From: Dehalococcoidia bacterium
GTDB lineage: Bacteria > Chloroflexota > Dehalococcoidia > SZUA-161 > SpSt-899
Length of the DNA stretch: 23,996 bases
NCBI GenBank assembly: GCA_023271485.1
Contig: JALPXT010000005.1
Span: forward strand, 1 to 23,996
Direction: 5' to 3'
This document shows, piece by piece, positions 15,549-23,166 of the stretch (the first letter of the stretch is position 1; each line of letters starts with the position of its first letter). Under the pieces are notes generated by a model. That model was not told the DNA's origin. It worked only from the letters and a program-made list of their open reading frames with translations, and ran no database searches. A program made the position numbers and the translations under genes.

Positions 15549-17075
15549 TTACTTGGCGTAGTCTACCGACCGGGTCTCTCTTATAACGGTGACCTTTATC
15601 TGGCCGGGGTACTGCAATCCCTCTTCAACCTTCCTGGCGATGTCTCGGGCCAGCCTCAGCGACGCCAGGTCGTCAATCTCACTCGGCTTTACCAGGATAC
15701 GAACCTCTCGTCCCGCCTGGATGGCAAATGACTTCTCTACGCCTGGGAAGCTACTTGCTATATTCTCCAGGGTCTCGACGCGCTTCAGGTAGTGTTCCAC
15801 GGACTCCATTCTAGCCCCCGGCCGCGCACTGCTGATAGCATCAGCCGCAGAGGCGATGAATCCATAGACGTCGACGGTATCCGTTTCCCCATGATGCCCG
15901 GCGACCCCGTTAACAATTTCGAGACCAACCCCCAGGCGCTTGAGGATATCGGCCCCAATCAGGGCGTGGGGGCCCTCTGTATCCTGGTCCACTGCCTTGC
16001 CAATGTCATGCAGCAATCCGGCTGTCCTGGCTATGTTCACGTTGGCTCCGATGTCCGTGGCCAGTGCCGCAGACAGTTGCGAGACCTCGAGGCTGTGACC
16101 AAGCATATTTTGCCCGTAGCTAAAACGATACTTGAGACGCCCCAGCAGTCCGATGATCTCCGGGTGCAGTCCAACAACCCCTGCCTTGAACGCAACCTTC
16201 TCCCCTTCAGTCTGAATATCGGCCTCTACCTCCCTCTTTGCCTTCTCTACCATTTCCTCAATGCGGCCCGGGTGGATTCTACCATCTAGAATGAGCTTTT
16301 CCAACGCAACCCGGGCAATCTCGCGGCGGACAGGGTCGAAGCAAGAGATGCTCACCGCTTCGGGGGTATCATCGACGATGAGGTCAGCCCCGGTAGCCGC
16401 CTCCAACGCTCTTATGTTGCGTCCCTCCCGACCGATAAGCCGGCCTTTCATCTCGTCACTGGGAAGGGCTACTACTGAGACGGTAGCCTCAGTGGCAACT
16501 TCGCTGGCGCAGCGCTGCAACGCCTCAGCCAGAATGTCCCTGGCTTTTTCGTCTGCCTCAGCCTTCATCTGGGTCTCCACTTGCCGCATGCGTTGTGCCA
16601 GATCATCGCGCATCTCGCTTTCAACCGCACTGAGGAGTTGAGCCCTGGCCTCGGCGCTGGACATGCCGGAAACAATCTCAAGTTGGTCTCTCTGTTCCTG
16701 TTTAAGCTTTTCCGCCTGACTCAGGCTGGCTTCTATCTCCTTCTCCTTTTGGGCCAAAGTGCGTTCGCGCCGCTCAAAGGACTCGATCTTGCGATCGAGG
16801 TTTTCCGCCTTCTGAGCGAGTTTCTTCTCCTGCCGACCGATCTCAGACCGACGCTGACGGTTCTCTGCCTCTGCCTCTGATCTGATCCTGACCGCCTCCT
16901 CCTTAGCTTCGAGAAGCGTCTCCTTTCGCCTGGTTTCAGCTTCCTTGATGAGTTCGGCTGCTCTCTCTTTGGCGAGTCGGCTCTTTTTCGATCTCACCAT
17001 GCCTTGATAAAGGAAGCCCGCAAACCAGCCCACCACTAGGGCAGCAAATGCAATGACAATCCAAGCCTCGTTCAT
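15549..17075 (-). CDS. rny: Ribonuclease Y
   Basis: 508 residues. An N-terminal membrane anchor (AWIVIAFAALVVGWFAGFLY) is followed by a long charged coiled coil (about residues 30-190). Next is a KH RNA-binding domain (KGRLIGREGRNIRALEAATG), then an HD phosphohydrolase domain with LLHDIGKAVDQ, GHHGETD and the catalytic histidines, and a C-terminal region ending in VDYAK. It is the membrane-bound endoribonuclease that starts mRNA decay in many bacteria without RNase E. ATG 17075 overlaps the recX stop (ATGA) and has GGAGG about eight bases upstream; an ATG at 17090 lies inside recX and is less likely. RicT in this window is a known partner of this enzyme in Bacillus. Confidence 0.96.
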   Translation of the reverse strand: MNEAWIVIAFAALVVGWFAGFLYQGMVRSKKSRLAKERAAELIKEAETRRKETLLEAKEEAVRIRSEAEAENRQRRSEIGRQEKKLAQKAENLDRKIESFERRERTLAQKEKEIEASLSQAEKLKQEQRDQLEIVSGMSSAEARAQLLSAVESEMRDDLAQRMRQVETQMKAEADEKARDILAEALQRCASEVATEATVSVVALPSDEMKGRLIGREGRNIRALEAATGADLIVDDTPEAVSISCFDPVRREIARVALEKLILDGRIHPGRIEEMVEKAKREVEADIQTEGEKVAFKAGVVGLHPEIIGLLGRLKYRFSYGQNMLGHSLEVSQLSAALATDIGANVNIARTAGLLHDIGKAVDQDTEGPHALIGADILKRLGVGLEIVNGVAGHHGETDTVDVYGFIASAADAISSARPGARMESVEHYLKRVETLENIASSFPGVEKSFAIQAGREVRILVKPSEIDDLASLRLARDIARKVEEGLQYPGQIKVTVIRETRSVDYAK

Positions 17076-17563
17076 TTCTGTTCCCTCCATAGTCTCTCCA
17101 CCACCAACCTGATCACCTCGTAATCGAACCCGCGGCGGCGGAGGAAAGCACCCAGTTTGGTGCGGAATCCATAGTAATCTGCCCTCTCCAGGAAATGCGC
17201 CTTCTTATATCCTGCCCGATATGCCTCGGCCTCATTATCCAGGGTTTCAATGGCCTCAGCGATTATCTCGGAACTAACCCCTTTTTGTCGCAACTCCTGC
17301 GCCACGAGACGACTGCTGCGGGGCTTGAAACTTGCCCGGTTTTCCCTCCAGAACGCCGCGAATGAGGCATCATCAATTAACCCTGAGCCTCGTAGCCGGT
17401 CGAGGGCACCGGCGATGATATGGTCATCGTAACCATAACGCGCCAGTCTTGCCCTCACCTCGGATTCACTCCTTGGCCGGTAACTGAGATACCGCAGTGC
17501 CCGATCGACGGCGCGCTGAACCAGGTCATCTCTCTTGAGATTCTGCAGCTCACAATTATCCAT
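17072..17563 (-). CDS. recX: Regulatory protein RecX
   Basis: 163 residues made of three-helix repeats typical of RecX: ALRYLSYRPRSESEVRARL, YDDHIIAGALDRLRGSGLID, DDASFAAFWRENR, LVAQELRQKGVSSEIIAEAI and a C-terminal RRRGFDYEVIRLVVERLW. RecX binds inside the RecA filament and limits its extension and activity. The gene follows recA by about 100 bp on the same strand and overlaps rny by four bases. It starts at ATG 17563 with GGGAG upstream. Confidence 0.93.
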   Translation of the reverse strand: MDNCELQNLKRDDLVQRAVDRALRYLSYRPRSESEVRARLARYGYDDHIIAGALDRLRGSGLIDDASFAAFWRENRASFKPRSSRLVAQELRQKGVSSEIIAEAIETLDNEAEAYRAGYKKAHFLERADYYGFRTKLGAFLRRRGFDYEVIRLVVERLWREQK

Positions 17564-17634
17564 TGAGGACTCCCTGGAAAGACAGACCTACCCTGATCTT
17601 GCTCACCAAGGTTAGACGGGAAGGAGAGTTCGCA

Positions 17635-17661
17635 CCCCCCGAAATCCTTGATTTCGTGGGG
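17635..17661 (-). other. Stable hairpin between recA and recX
   Basis: CGAAATC (17640-17646) and GATTTCG (17650-17656) form a perfect 7-bp stem with a CTT loop. After one mismatch, a further CCCC/GGGG block (17635-17638 with 17658-17661) extends it. It begins five bases after the recA stop. No U-tract follows, so full termination is unlikely; partial termination or 3'-end protection of recA mRNA would explain lower expression downstream. Confidence 0.7.
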
Positions 17662-17666
17662 ATGCC

Positions 17667-18722
17667 TTAATTGAGAGAGGGAGGAGTTTCAGCTTCTGAG
17701 GCCTGCCCAGGGGAAGAAGAAATGGAGTCCGGCCCAGGGGATACTCCGGATCTAATCCGTCGATCTATCTCTTCAGCCAGGTCTTTGTGCTGCCGCAGAT
17801 ATTCCTTGGCATTCTCACGCCCTTGTCCCAGCCGGGTCTCCTCAAAGGAGAAGAAGGAGCCACTTTTCTTAATTATCCCTTTGACTACACCCAGATCGAG
17901 AATGCCCCCCTCTCTGCTGATGCCTTCATTGAACATTATGTCAAATTCGGCTGTTCTGAAGGGCGGGGCAACCTTGTTCTTCACCACCTTGGCTTTGACC
18001 CTGGTGCCGATAATCTCAGCTCCTTGCTTTATAGTTTCTACCCGTCTGAGATCTATTCTCACTGAGCTATAGAACTTGAGCGCTCTCCCTCCAGGGGTTA
18101 CCTCGGGATTGCCATAGACGATGCCGATTTTCTCCCTGAGTTGATTGATGAATATCACTGCGGTCCGTGATCGACTTATCGTCGCGGTCAGCTTCCTTAG
18201 CGCTTGAGACATGAGTCTGGCCTGGAGTCCCACATGGGTATCCCCCATCTCTCCCTCGATCTCGGCTCGGGGAACCAGGGCAGCTACGCTATCAATGACT
18301 ACCACATCCAGTGCCCCGCTTCGGACTAATGCCTCGGTGATCTCCAATGCTTGTTCTCCGGTATCAGGCTGAGAGAGCAGGAGATCCTCCACCTTGACAC
18401 CACAGACAGTGGCATACGGCGGATCCAGGGCATGCTCCACATCGATATATGCTGCCATTCCGCCCCGCTTCTGGGCCTCACCCATGATATGCTGAGCCAG
18501 GGTTGACTTGCCTGCTCCCTCGCTGCCGAAGATTTCAGTCACCCGCCCTCGGGGGATTCCCCCTATACCAAGGGCTATATCCAGGGATATCGAACCGGTA
18601 GATATGGCTTCCACAGCCACCTTGACCTGGGATTCCCCCAGTCTTATGATCGCTCCCTTGCCAAATTGCTTCTCAACCTGGCTGATCGCTAACTCAAGAA
18701 CCTTCTCTCTCACCGTTGTCAT
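17667..18722 (-). CDS. recA: Recombinase RecA
   Basis: 351 residues. It binds single-stranded DNA, drives strand exchange and activates SOS cleavage. Motifs in order: ISTGSISLDIALGIGGIPRG, Walker A GSEGAGKS (66-73), AAYIDVEHALDPPYA, LLLSQPDTGEQALEI, Walker B VVVIDSVAALVP, the L1 loop EGEMGDTHVGLQARLMSQAL, FINQLREKIGI, and L2 GNPEVTPGGRALKFYSSVR. The Walker A differs from the common GPESSGKT: proline is replaced by serine and the last threonine by serine. The usual acidic C-tail is replaced by a Ser/Pro/Gly-rich end. I chose ATG 18722, with AGGGAAGG just upstream; a TTG at 18746 is in frame. It is the first gene of the minus-strand run and has its own promoter. Confidence 0.97.
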   Translation of the reverse strand: MTTVREKVLELAISQVEKQFGKGAIIRLGESQVKVAVEAISTGSISLDIALGIGGIPRGRVTEIFGSEGAGKSTLAQHIMGEAQKRGGMAAYIDVEHALDPPYATVCGVKVEDLLLSQPDTGEQALEITEALVRSGALDVVVIDSVAALVPRAEIEGEMGDTHVGLQARLMSQALRKLTATISRSRTAVIFINQLREKIGIVYGNPEVTPGGRALKFYSSVRIDLRRVETIKQGAEIIGTRVKAKVVKNKVAPPFRTAEFDIMFNEGISREGGILDLGVVKGIIKKSGSFFSFEETRLGQGRENAKEYLRQHKDLAEEIDRRIRSGVSPGPDSISSSPGQASEAETPPSLN

Positions 18723-18788
18723 TTCCTTCCCTCTGGCTATCTCCAAAAACTTTCCCTACAGTCTTAACCTCGCGAATATCTCACTCCC

Positions 18789-18818
18789 ATTGTAGCATAG
18801 CATTGTCTCACAAGTCAA
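18789..18818 (-). promoter_or_regulatory. recA: Predicted recA promoter (sigma-70 type)
   Basis: TTGACT (18818-18813) and TACAAT (18794-18789) are separated by 18 bases, about 65-95 bases upstream of the recA start. I did not find a recognisable LexA box of the Bacillus or Escherichia type around it. Confidence 0.7.
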
Positions 18819-18943
18819 CTACATCTTGCCAACAACCTGCCCCTGCATATTGACAAGGGGGTGAGCGTTGTGTTACAAGAAATCAAAGCGTCAAATCGGT
18901 GACGAGGTTTCTGAGGTGATTATTAGTCAGTGAAATATATTGC

Positions 18944-18971
18944 TTGATGTTTCTCCGGCGGATTGTATTAT
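18944..18971 (+). promoter_or_regulatory. Possible promoter of the membrane-protein gene
   Basis: TTGATG (18944-18949) and TATTAT (18966-18971) are 16 bases apart and lie about 45 bases upstream of the gene, divergent from recA. The recA/membrane-protein intergenic stretch (18723-19017) otherwise shows nothing I can name. Confidence 0.45.
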
Positions 18972-19017
18972 AGTGTTTGAGTGCTGAGGAATCACCCTAA
19001 ATGGGATGTGTCGAATT

Positions 19018-20043
19018 ATGAATAAGATAAAAAAACTTGCGCTAAAATATCCAGAATTCATAAAGTTCATGGTAGTTGTAATAGTAGTCATAATTGTTGC
19101 CGCAGTAGTTAGCCTTCTTATACGATTTTTAGAAAATGCCTTCAATTTAGAGGTAGATGGATTAGTGAGAATCCTTATAATAGGTTTATCAGTGATTATC
19201 GCAAGTTCCATTGTGAATGTTAAACTTACGCAGAAAACCAAAGAGGGTGAGAAAGACGGCATAAAAATATCTCGTCTCTCTTTGCTTCCCGGTATGATTC
19301 CCGGCATAGGAATGCTGGCTGTGGCAGCAGCGCCAACGCTGTGGATTCTAAATCTAGGTGCTGAATGGTCGGTAGTAACACTGGGTATCTTCGCCTGGAT
19401 TGTTTCGGTGGCTCTAAAATTCGTTTTTGCCGGACTTTTCAATGAACGAATCCTCAATTTCCTAAAAAGCAAGCTCCCGTCTAAGTTAGCACGACCCTTT
19501 TCTTGGACATATATCGGGCTCTTAACAGGGGTTTTTGAGTGCGGCATCGCTCTGGCGTTTGTCTTGAAATTCGATATATTATATCAAGCGACATGGATAG
19601 ATATTCTTGCTTTTGGTATTGGCTTTGGTGCATTTGAAGCGTTCGCCCTTGGGGCAGCAGCGTTAGCCCAGATTGGTCAGTGGATAGTCCGTCCGGAATC
19701 TATCCCTGAAAAATATAGGAAAGAAGAATACCGGAAGTTCACCGTCAGTAACCTTTCGATGTTACTTCTAGGGCCAGTAGAAAGAGCTTCGGCCATATGC
19801 TTTCATGTTTTTGTTAATGTGCTAATTATCTTGGCAGTTCAACAAAATTTTTATCTCTTATTTTGGCTCTCGTTTGGGTTTAAGACCCTGGTTGACGGAG
19901 TCGCAGGGTGGATGATTTTAGAGAAAGATATTAAAAGTAGCACTAACGTCGCCCAGTGGTGGGCTTATCAAGCTATTTTTATGATCGATGCTCTCGTTAG
20001 CATAATCGGAATTATACTGTTGCAGAAGATATGGTACTCATAA
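19018..20043 (+). CDS. Polytopic membrane protein, possibly YhfC-like
   Basis: 341 residues, with a lysine-rich start (MNKIKKLALKYPEF) and about eight hydrophobic segments, for example FMVVVIVVIIVAAVVSLLI, LVRILIIGLSVIIASSIV and LVSIIGIILLQKI near the end. Glutamates inside membrane segments (LLTGVFECGIAL, GIGFGAFEAFALG) and the segment GPVERASAICFHVFVNVL resemble YhfC-type putative intramembrane peptidases, which carry an ER...H pattern. I offer this as a weak similarity, not an assignment. Base composition is more AT-rich than the recA side. An in-frame ATG at 19006 would add four residues; neither start has a clear Shine-Dalgarno site. It is followed by 160 bp without a gene. Confidence 0.6.
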   Translation: MNKIKKLALKYPEFIKFMVVVIVVIIVAAVVSLLIRFLENAFNLEVDGLVRILIIGLSVIIASSIVNVKLTQKTKEGEKDGIKISRLSLLPGMIPGIGMLAVAAAPTLWILNLGAEWSVVTLGIFAWIVSVALKFVFAGLFNERILNFLKSKLPSKLARPFSWTYIGLLTGVFECGIALAFVLKFDILYQATWIDILAFGIGFGAFEAFALGAAALAQIGQWIVRPESIPEKYRKEEYRKFTVSNLSMLLLGPVERASAICFHVFVNVLIILAVQQNFYLLFWLSFGFKTLVDGVAGWMILEKDIKSSTNVAQWWAYQAIFMIDALVSIIGIILLQKIWYS

Positions 20044-20206
20044 AGTCAAGGAAACGGGATTCGGGCAACTTCATTTAACATAGGCTTTGCACTTCGGTTC
20101 GCTGGCTTAAATCCTGAGGATTCGGAACGTTGCAAACACGCAATATGCGATACGAAAGGTTGACTAAAATGTAATAGATTTAGGAGTATTAGAGGTAAGT
20201 ACTTTT
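20044..20206. other. Intergenic stretch with hairpin-forming segments
   Basis: This 163-bp stretch has no supportable gene. It contains ATCC-TGA-GGAT (20111-20121), and GCAAC near its start can pair with GTTGC at about 20129-20133, hinting at a folded or repeat-derived element. Further right, GAGGT at 20192-20196 serves as the ribosome-binding site of the hydrolase. Confidence 0.35.
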
Positions 20207-20962
20207 ATGAATGGCTCTATACTTATTAACGAAGTTGGCTCTGGGAAAGCTGTGGTTTTTATTCATGGACTAGGGTCTTCATCTCATTGTTGGAATGATC
20301 AGGTTATTAAGTTGGCTGACCAATTTAAGGTGATTGCTATTGATTTATATGGTCACGGGCAGAATAAGAACATCCCTTCAAATATTGATATATCTCAAAC
20401 CGCGGAAGAAATTATTGAAGAATTACAAAATAGAAATCTGTATAGTGTATCTTTAGTAGGTCATAGCTTAGGTGGGCTAATTGCGATAGAAATAGCAAGA
20501 CTAAACAATGAATTAGTTGATAATATCATATTGGTAGACGTACCTACAAAGCAACCTAATCTACCAACAATAATGAAGTATGTTCTTTTGAAACTGTTTG
20601 AAAATAGTTATGAAGCAACTGTAAAGGCACATTATAAGAAAATGACAGAGGACCAGGATTTGCTTAAAAGTCTTCTGGCAACAGCTTTGAATACAAATAA
20701 GCATGTATATTGCAGCTATATGAAAAGCGTACTTAATGCTGATTATTCTAAGATAGTGGGTAGCTTAAAATCTGATATTTATATTTTTTTGTCTACATCA
20801 TTAGCAAAAGATAAGTCTAAGCTTAATAAGATAAAAAGAAAATATGGATATGAAAATATCACCGATGATCATGTATATTATTACAAAGATTCCGGGCATT
20901 TTATTATGCTTGAGAAAACAAAAAGGTTTACTAGTGACCTTTTAAATATACTGTCTCAATAA
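20207..20962 (+). CDS. Alpha/beta-fold hydrolase
   Basis: 251 residues with the usual fold signatures: the oxyanion-hole HGLG (20-23), DLYGHG (46-51), the nucleophile elbow GHSLGG with Ser87, and the catalytic histidine in SGHFIMLE (His231). The third triad residue is less clear, since the usual Asp after the sixth strand (around IYIFLSTSLAKD) is not in its typical context. The substrate is unknown; esterase, thioesterase and C-C hydrolase are all possible. The gene is strikingly rich in A and T and in codons such as ATA, TTA and AAA compared with the recA operon and with the next gene. This suggests recent acquisition from a low-GC donor. It starts at ATG 20207 with GAGGT nine bases upstream. 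Confidence 0.88.
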   Translation: MNGSILINEVGSGKAVVFIHGLGSSSHCWNDQVIKLADQFKVIAIDLYGHGQNKNIPSNIDISQTAEEIIEELQNRNLYSVSLVGHSLGGLIAIEIARLNNELVDNIILVDVPTKQPNLPTIMKYVLLKLFENSYEATVKAHYKKMTEDQDLLKSLLATALNTNKHVYCSYMKSVLNADYSKIVGSLKSDIYIFLSTSLAKDKSKLNKIKRKYGYENITDDHVYYYKDSGHFIMLEKTKRFTSDLLNILSQ

Positions 20963-21088
20963 ATTCTTGACTCTTTATATCACACAGTGTATGCAGGTGC
21001 GTTATACTCACCCAAATCGCCTCCGGCAACTTTTTTATCCGAAAAACGAGAGGCGAAGTGCTCACCGCGAAGCGCAAAGGATCAAGAA

Positions 21089-22189
21089 ATGAACCACGAA
21101 ATCACTATACGAAAAATCCAGCCGGATGACGACAGAGCGGTCTCGGAAGTTGCCAAAACACTGGGAGCTCCGGAGCGTTATTTTGCCTATTTATCATACA
21201 AAAGAGGTAAGTCCAATGCGCTGGCTGCTGTTGATGGGGAGAGGGTTGTAGGCTGCGTTGTTCCACGGGTTGCCAGTATTGCCGGCGAAAAGATAGGCAT
21301 TGTCGATTGGATATTCGTTGACCGCAACGTTCAGGGCAAGGGGGCTGGCAAAGCCCTGTTGGACGCTGTCCTCTCCTATTTTCAAGAGCAAGGCTGCAAA
21401 ACGCTTTATGCCCTCATCGATCGATACAATTCCCCATCGTGGAATGTGTTCTTCCATAAGGGCTTTATGCCGTTTGAATTCGATAGGCAATTCAAGGTTT
21501 TTGGATGGAGGATCATTTCGTTATGGTGGATCGTTAGCTACTTCATTGCGCCAGGACATTTCATAATGCGAAAGACGGTCAACGAGGGCCAGTTAGTGGA
21601 AGAGATCGGAGAGCGCTGGCATTTCCTGGTCGCCTGGCTCGGCTTCAGTTTTATCGCCTGGATTGTGGGCCTCAGGCATGGTACACCTTTACTCACTTCG
21701 ATCCCCGTTGCTCTAGGTGTTGTCGGCATAAGCATATTCGCCCATGAACTTGCCCATAAGCTCATTGCCCGCTTCTTTGGGTTTAAGACGGTATTCAAGG
21801 CTAACGAATTGGGACTGCTCTTCAGTGCTCCATTCTCTTTATTGGTTGGTGTCCATTATCCGACCTATGGCTCAACCTATATCAAGCAAAAGGATTGGCC
21901 CTATAATAAGAACCTCAGAGAGATGGGCTTGATTTATGTTGCAGGTCCCGTGGTTAGCCTGGTATTGGTCTTCTGCTTTCTAGGTCTAACACACTGGGGA
22001 GATAGGGGGTGGCTGGAAGCGCTGGGCACAGTCGGGCTCTGGACAAACTTTTCCATTGGTGGTTTCAATCTGATTCCCATTCCTATGTTGGATGGCAATA
22101 AGATATTTCTGGGGAATAAGACCATCGGGGTATTATTGGTTATAGGGTTTATTCTGCTATGGATGCTAAAGCGGTTTTATGTTCAGTGA
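21089..22189 (+). CDS. GNAT acetyltransferase fused to an M50 (site-2-protease-like) metalloprotease
   Basis: 366 residues with two domains. Residues 1 to about 160 are a GNAT N-acetyltransferase: VDWIFVDRNVQGKGAGKALL carries the acetyl-CoA-binding Q/R-x-x-G-x-G/A motif (81-86), and NSPSWNVFFHKGFMPFE is the usual C-terminal part. From about 180 the protein is a membrane-embedded M50 peptidase. It has hydrophobic segments (FLVAWLGFSFIAWIVGL, TSIPVALGVVGISIFA), the zinc motif HELAH (219-223), and the later NLIPIPMLDG with the third ligand Asp335. I chose ATG 21089, with AAAGGA about eight bases upstream; the longer frame from 20987 has an unconserved N-terminus. The acetyltransferase would face the cytosol. 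The substrate of either domain is unknown. A regulated-proteolysis role triggered by acetylation is only a guess. Confidence 0.85.
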   Translation: MNHEITIRKIQPDDDRAVSEVAKTLGAPERYFAYLSYKRGKSNALAAVDGERVVGCVVPRVASIAGEKIGIVDWIFVDRNVQGKGAGKALLDAVLSYFQEQGCKTLYALIDRYNSPSWNVFFHKGFMPFEFDRQFKVFGWRIISLWWIVSYFIAPGHFIMRKTVNEGQLVEEIGERWHFLVAWLGFSFIAWIVGLRHGTPLLTSIPVALGVVGISIFAHELAHKLIARFFGFKTVFKANELGLLFSAPFSLLVGVHYPTYGSTYIKQKDWPYNKNLREMGLIYVAGPVVSLVLVFCFLGLTHWGDRGWLEALGTVGLWTNFSIGGFNLIPIPMLDGNKIFLGNKTIGVLLVIGFILLWMLKRFYVQ

Positions 22190-22195
22190 TAGCGA

Positions 22196-22450
22196 TAACC
22201 GCCGAGCACGCAGAGAACACAGAGAAATCTTAATGTCAAGGTAAGCGTTCAGCCATCAGCGTTCAGCACCTTACGGATGAACGACGTAAGCATCAGCTTG
22301 AGCCGTCAGCCGAGTGAGTTCAGAGTATCGAGTATTGAGTTCCGAGGACCTCATAACTCTAAACCCGTAACTCCAAACTCAGAACTGATTGCTGACCGCT
22401 GAACGCCTACATATCAAGAATCTCAGCGCTCTCGACGCTCTCTGCGGTGA
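22196..22450. repeat. Imperfect inverted-repeat element built of 7-bp units
   Basis: The left outer arm (ACCGCCGAGCACGCAGAGAA and onward) and the right outer arm (22415-22450) are imperfect inverted copies. Inside them, GTTCAGC-CATCAGC-GTTCAGC (22247-22267) faces TGACCGC-TGAACGC (22393-22406). From 22316 to 22406 there are 13 consecutive 7-bp units in one register: five of the form GAGNNNN, five ending in AAC, and three TGANNGC. The centre is GAGG-A-CCTC (22344-22352). A separate hairpin CTTACG/CGTAAG (22270-22290) interrupts the left arm. No gene is supportable inside; the element separates the GNAT-M50 gene from the next promoter. It looks like a dispersed non-autonomous repeat able to fold into a long hairpin. 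Confidence 0.78.
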
Positions 22451-22540
22451 ACAGTAACAATTTTCCCATAGTGTTTTTTGCCAGATACTATAACCTGGAC
22501 TTGAAGTCTGATCCACGAATTAAGGGGTTCAGTCGGGGGC

Positions 22541-22582
22541 TTGACAAACTCTGCACAGTGCTGTATACTTTAGAGTACTCTA
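22541..22582 (+). promoter_or_regulatory. Strong sigma-70 promoter with palindromic operator
   Basis: TTGACA (22541-22546) and TATACT (22564-22569) are 17 bases apart, close to consensus. The perfect palindrome TAGAGTACTCTA (22571-22582) covers the expected transcription start, where a bound repressor would block initiation. The gene begins at 22600 after AGGAGG (22588-22593). The winged-helix protein encoded second in this operon is the natural candidate regulator. Confidence 0.78.
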
Positions 22583-22599
22583 GAAACAGGAGGCTAGAA

Positions 22600-23166
22600 A
22601 TGGCGGACATGGAACAGGTAAAATCCGATCTTGGCTACGTTCGAGAAGTGGTTCGGACATCGGAGCAAGACCCGTTGCTATCGGTGCTCTATTTCCTCTG
22701 GGCAGGGATCTGCCTGGTGGGCTTCTCCCTGATTGACTTCGCTCCGCGGCACGTAGGTCTGTACTGGAGTATTGCTGCTCCGCTAGGCTTTTTGACGAGC
22801 TGCTTTCTGGGGTGGCGCCACAGCCAGCGGCAGGGCCAGATGCCTCGAGCGGGAATGCGCTACGGTCTACACATATTCGGGATGATGGCGGTTATCTTCC
22901 TGGCAACTATTCTTGGGGTAACCGGCGCTGTTTGCTGGAATGAGCTGGTAAAGCTCATCTTGCTTATCATAGGCCTGGGCTACTTTCTGGCCGGCGTTCA
23001 CCTGGATCGGCCGCTTCTCTGGATCGGCATCCTGATGATGGCGGGCTACCTGGCCCTCTTCGTTATCCCGGCGTATGGCTGGACCTTCATTGGCGCTCTG
23101 GTGGCGGTGGCGCTAATAACCGTCGGCCTGATAGAGAGGAGGAAGAGTGGTACGTCACCGAGATGA
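22600..23166 (+). CDS. Small integral membrane protein of the ABC-linked operon
   Basis: 188 residues. A short soluble N-terminus (MADMEQVKSDLGYVREVVRT) is followed by about five or six hydrophobic segments, for example PLLSVLYFLWAGICLVGFSL, YWSIAAPLGFLTSCFLGW, IFGMMAVIFLATILGVTG, LVKLILLIIGLGYFLAG and TFIGALVAVALITVGLI. It ends in RRKSGTSPR. I do not recognise the family. Start ATG 22600 is supported by a perfect AGGAGG six bases upstream and by the promoter; an upstream in-frame extension to 22447 runs through the promoter and the repeat and is not real. It overlaps the regulator gene by 20 bases. Its position suggests a part in the membrane stress or export function of the operon. Confidence 0.82.
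   Translation: MADMEQVKSDLGYVREVVRTSEQDPLLSVLYFLWAGICLVGFSLIDFAPRHVGLYWSIAAPLGFLTSCFLGWRHSQRQGQMPRAGMRYGLHIFGMMAVIFLATILGVTGAVCWNELVKLILLIIGLGYFLAGVHLDRPLLWIGILMMAGYLALFVIPAYGWTFIGALVAVALITVGLIERRKSGTSPR

Noticed and set aside
22196..22450. Insertion sequence
   Set aside because: No transposase gene and no target-site duplication could be identified; only a repeat element is supported.
22447..22599. Upstream extension of the membrane protein to 22447
   Set aside because: This stretch contains the promoter and palindrome, and the AGGAGG points to ATG 22600.
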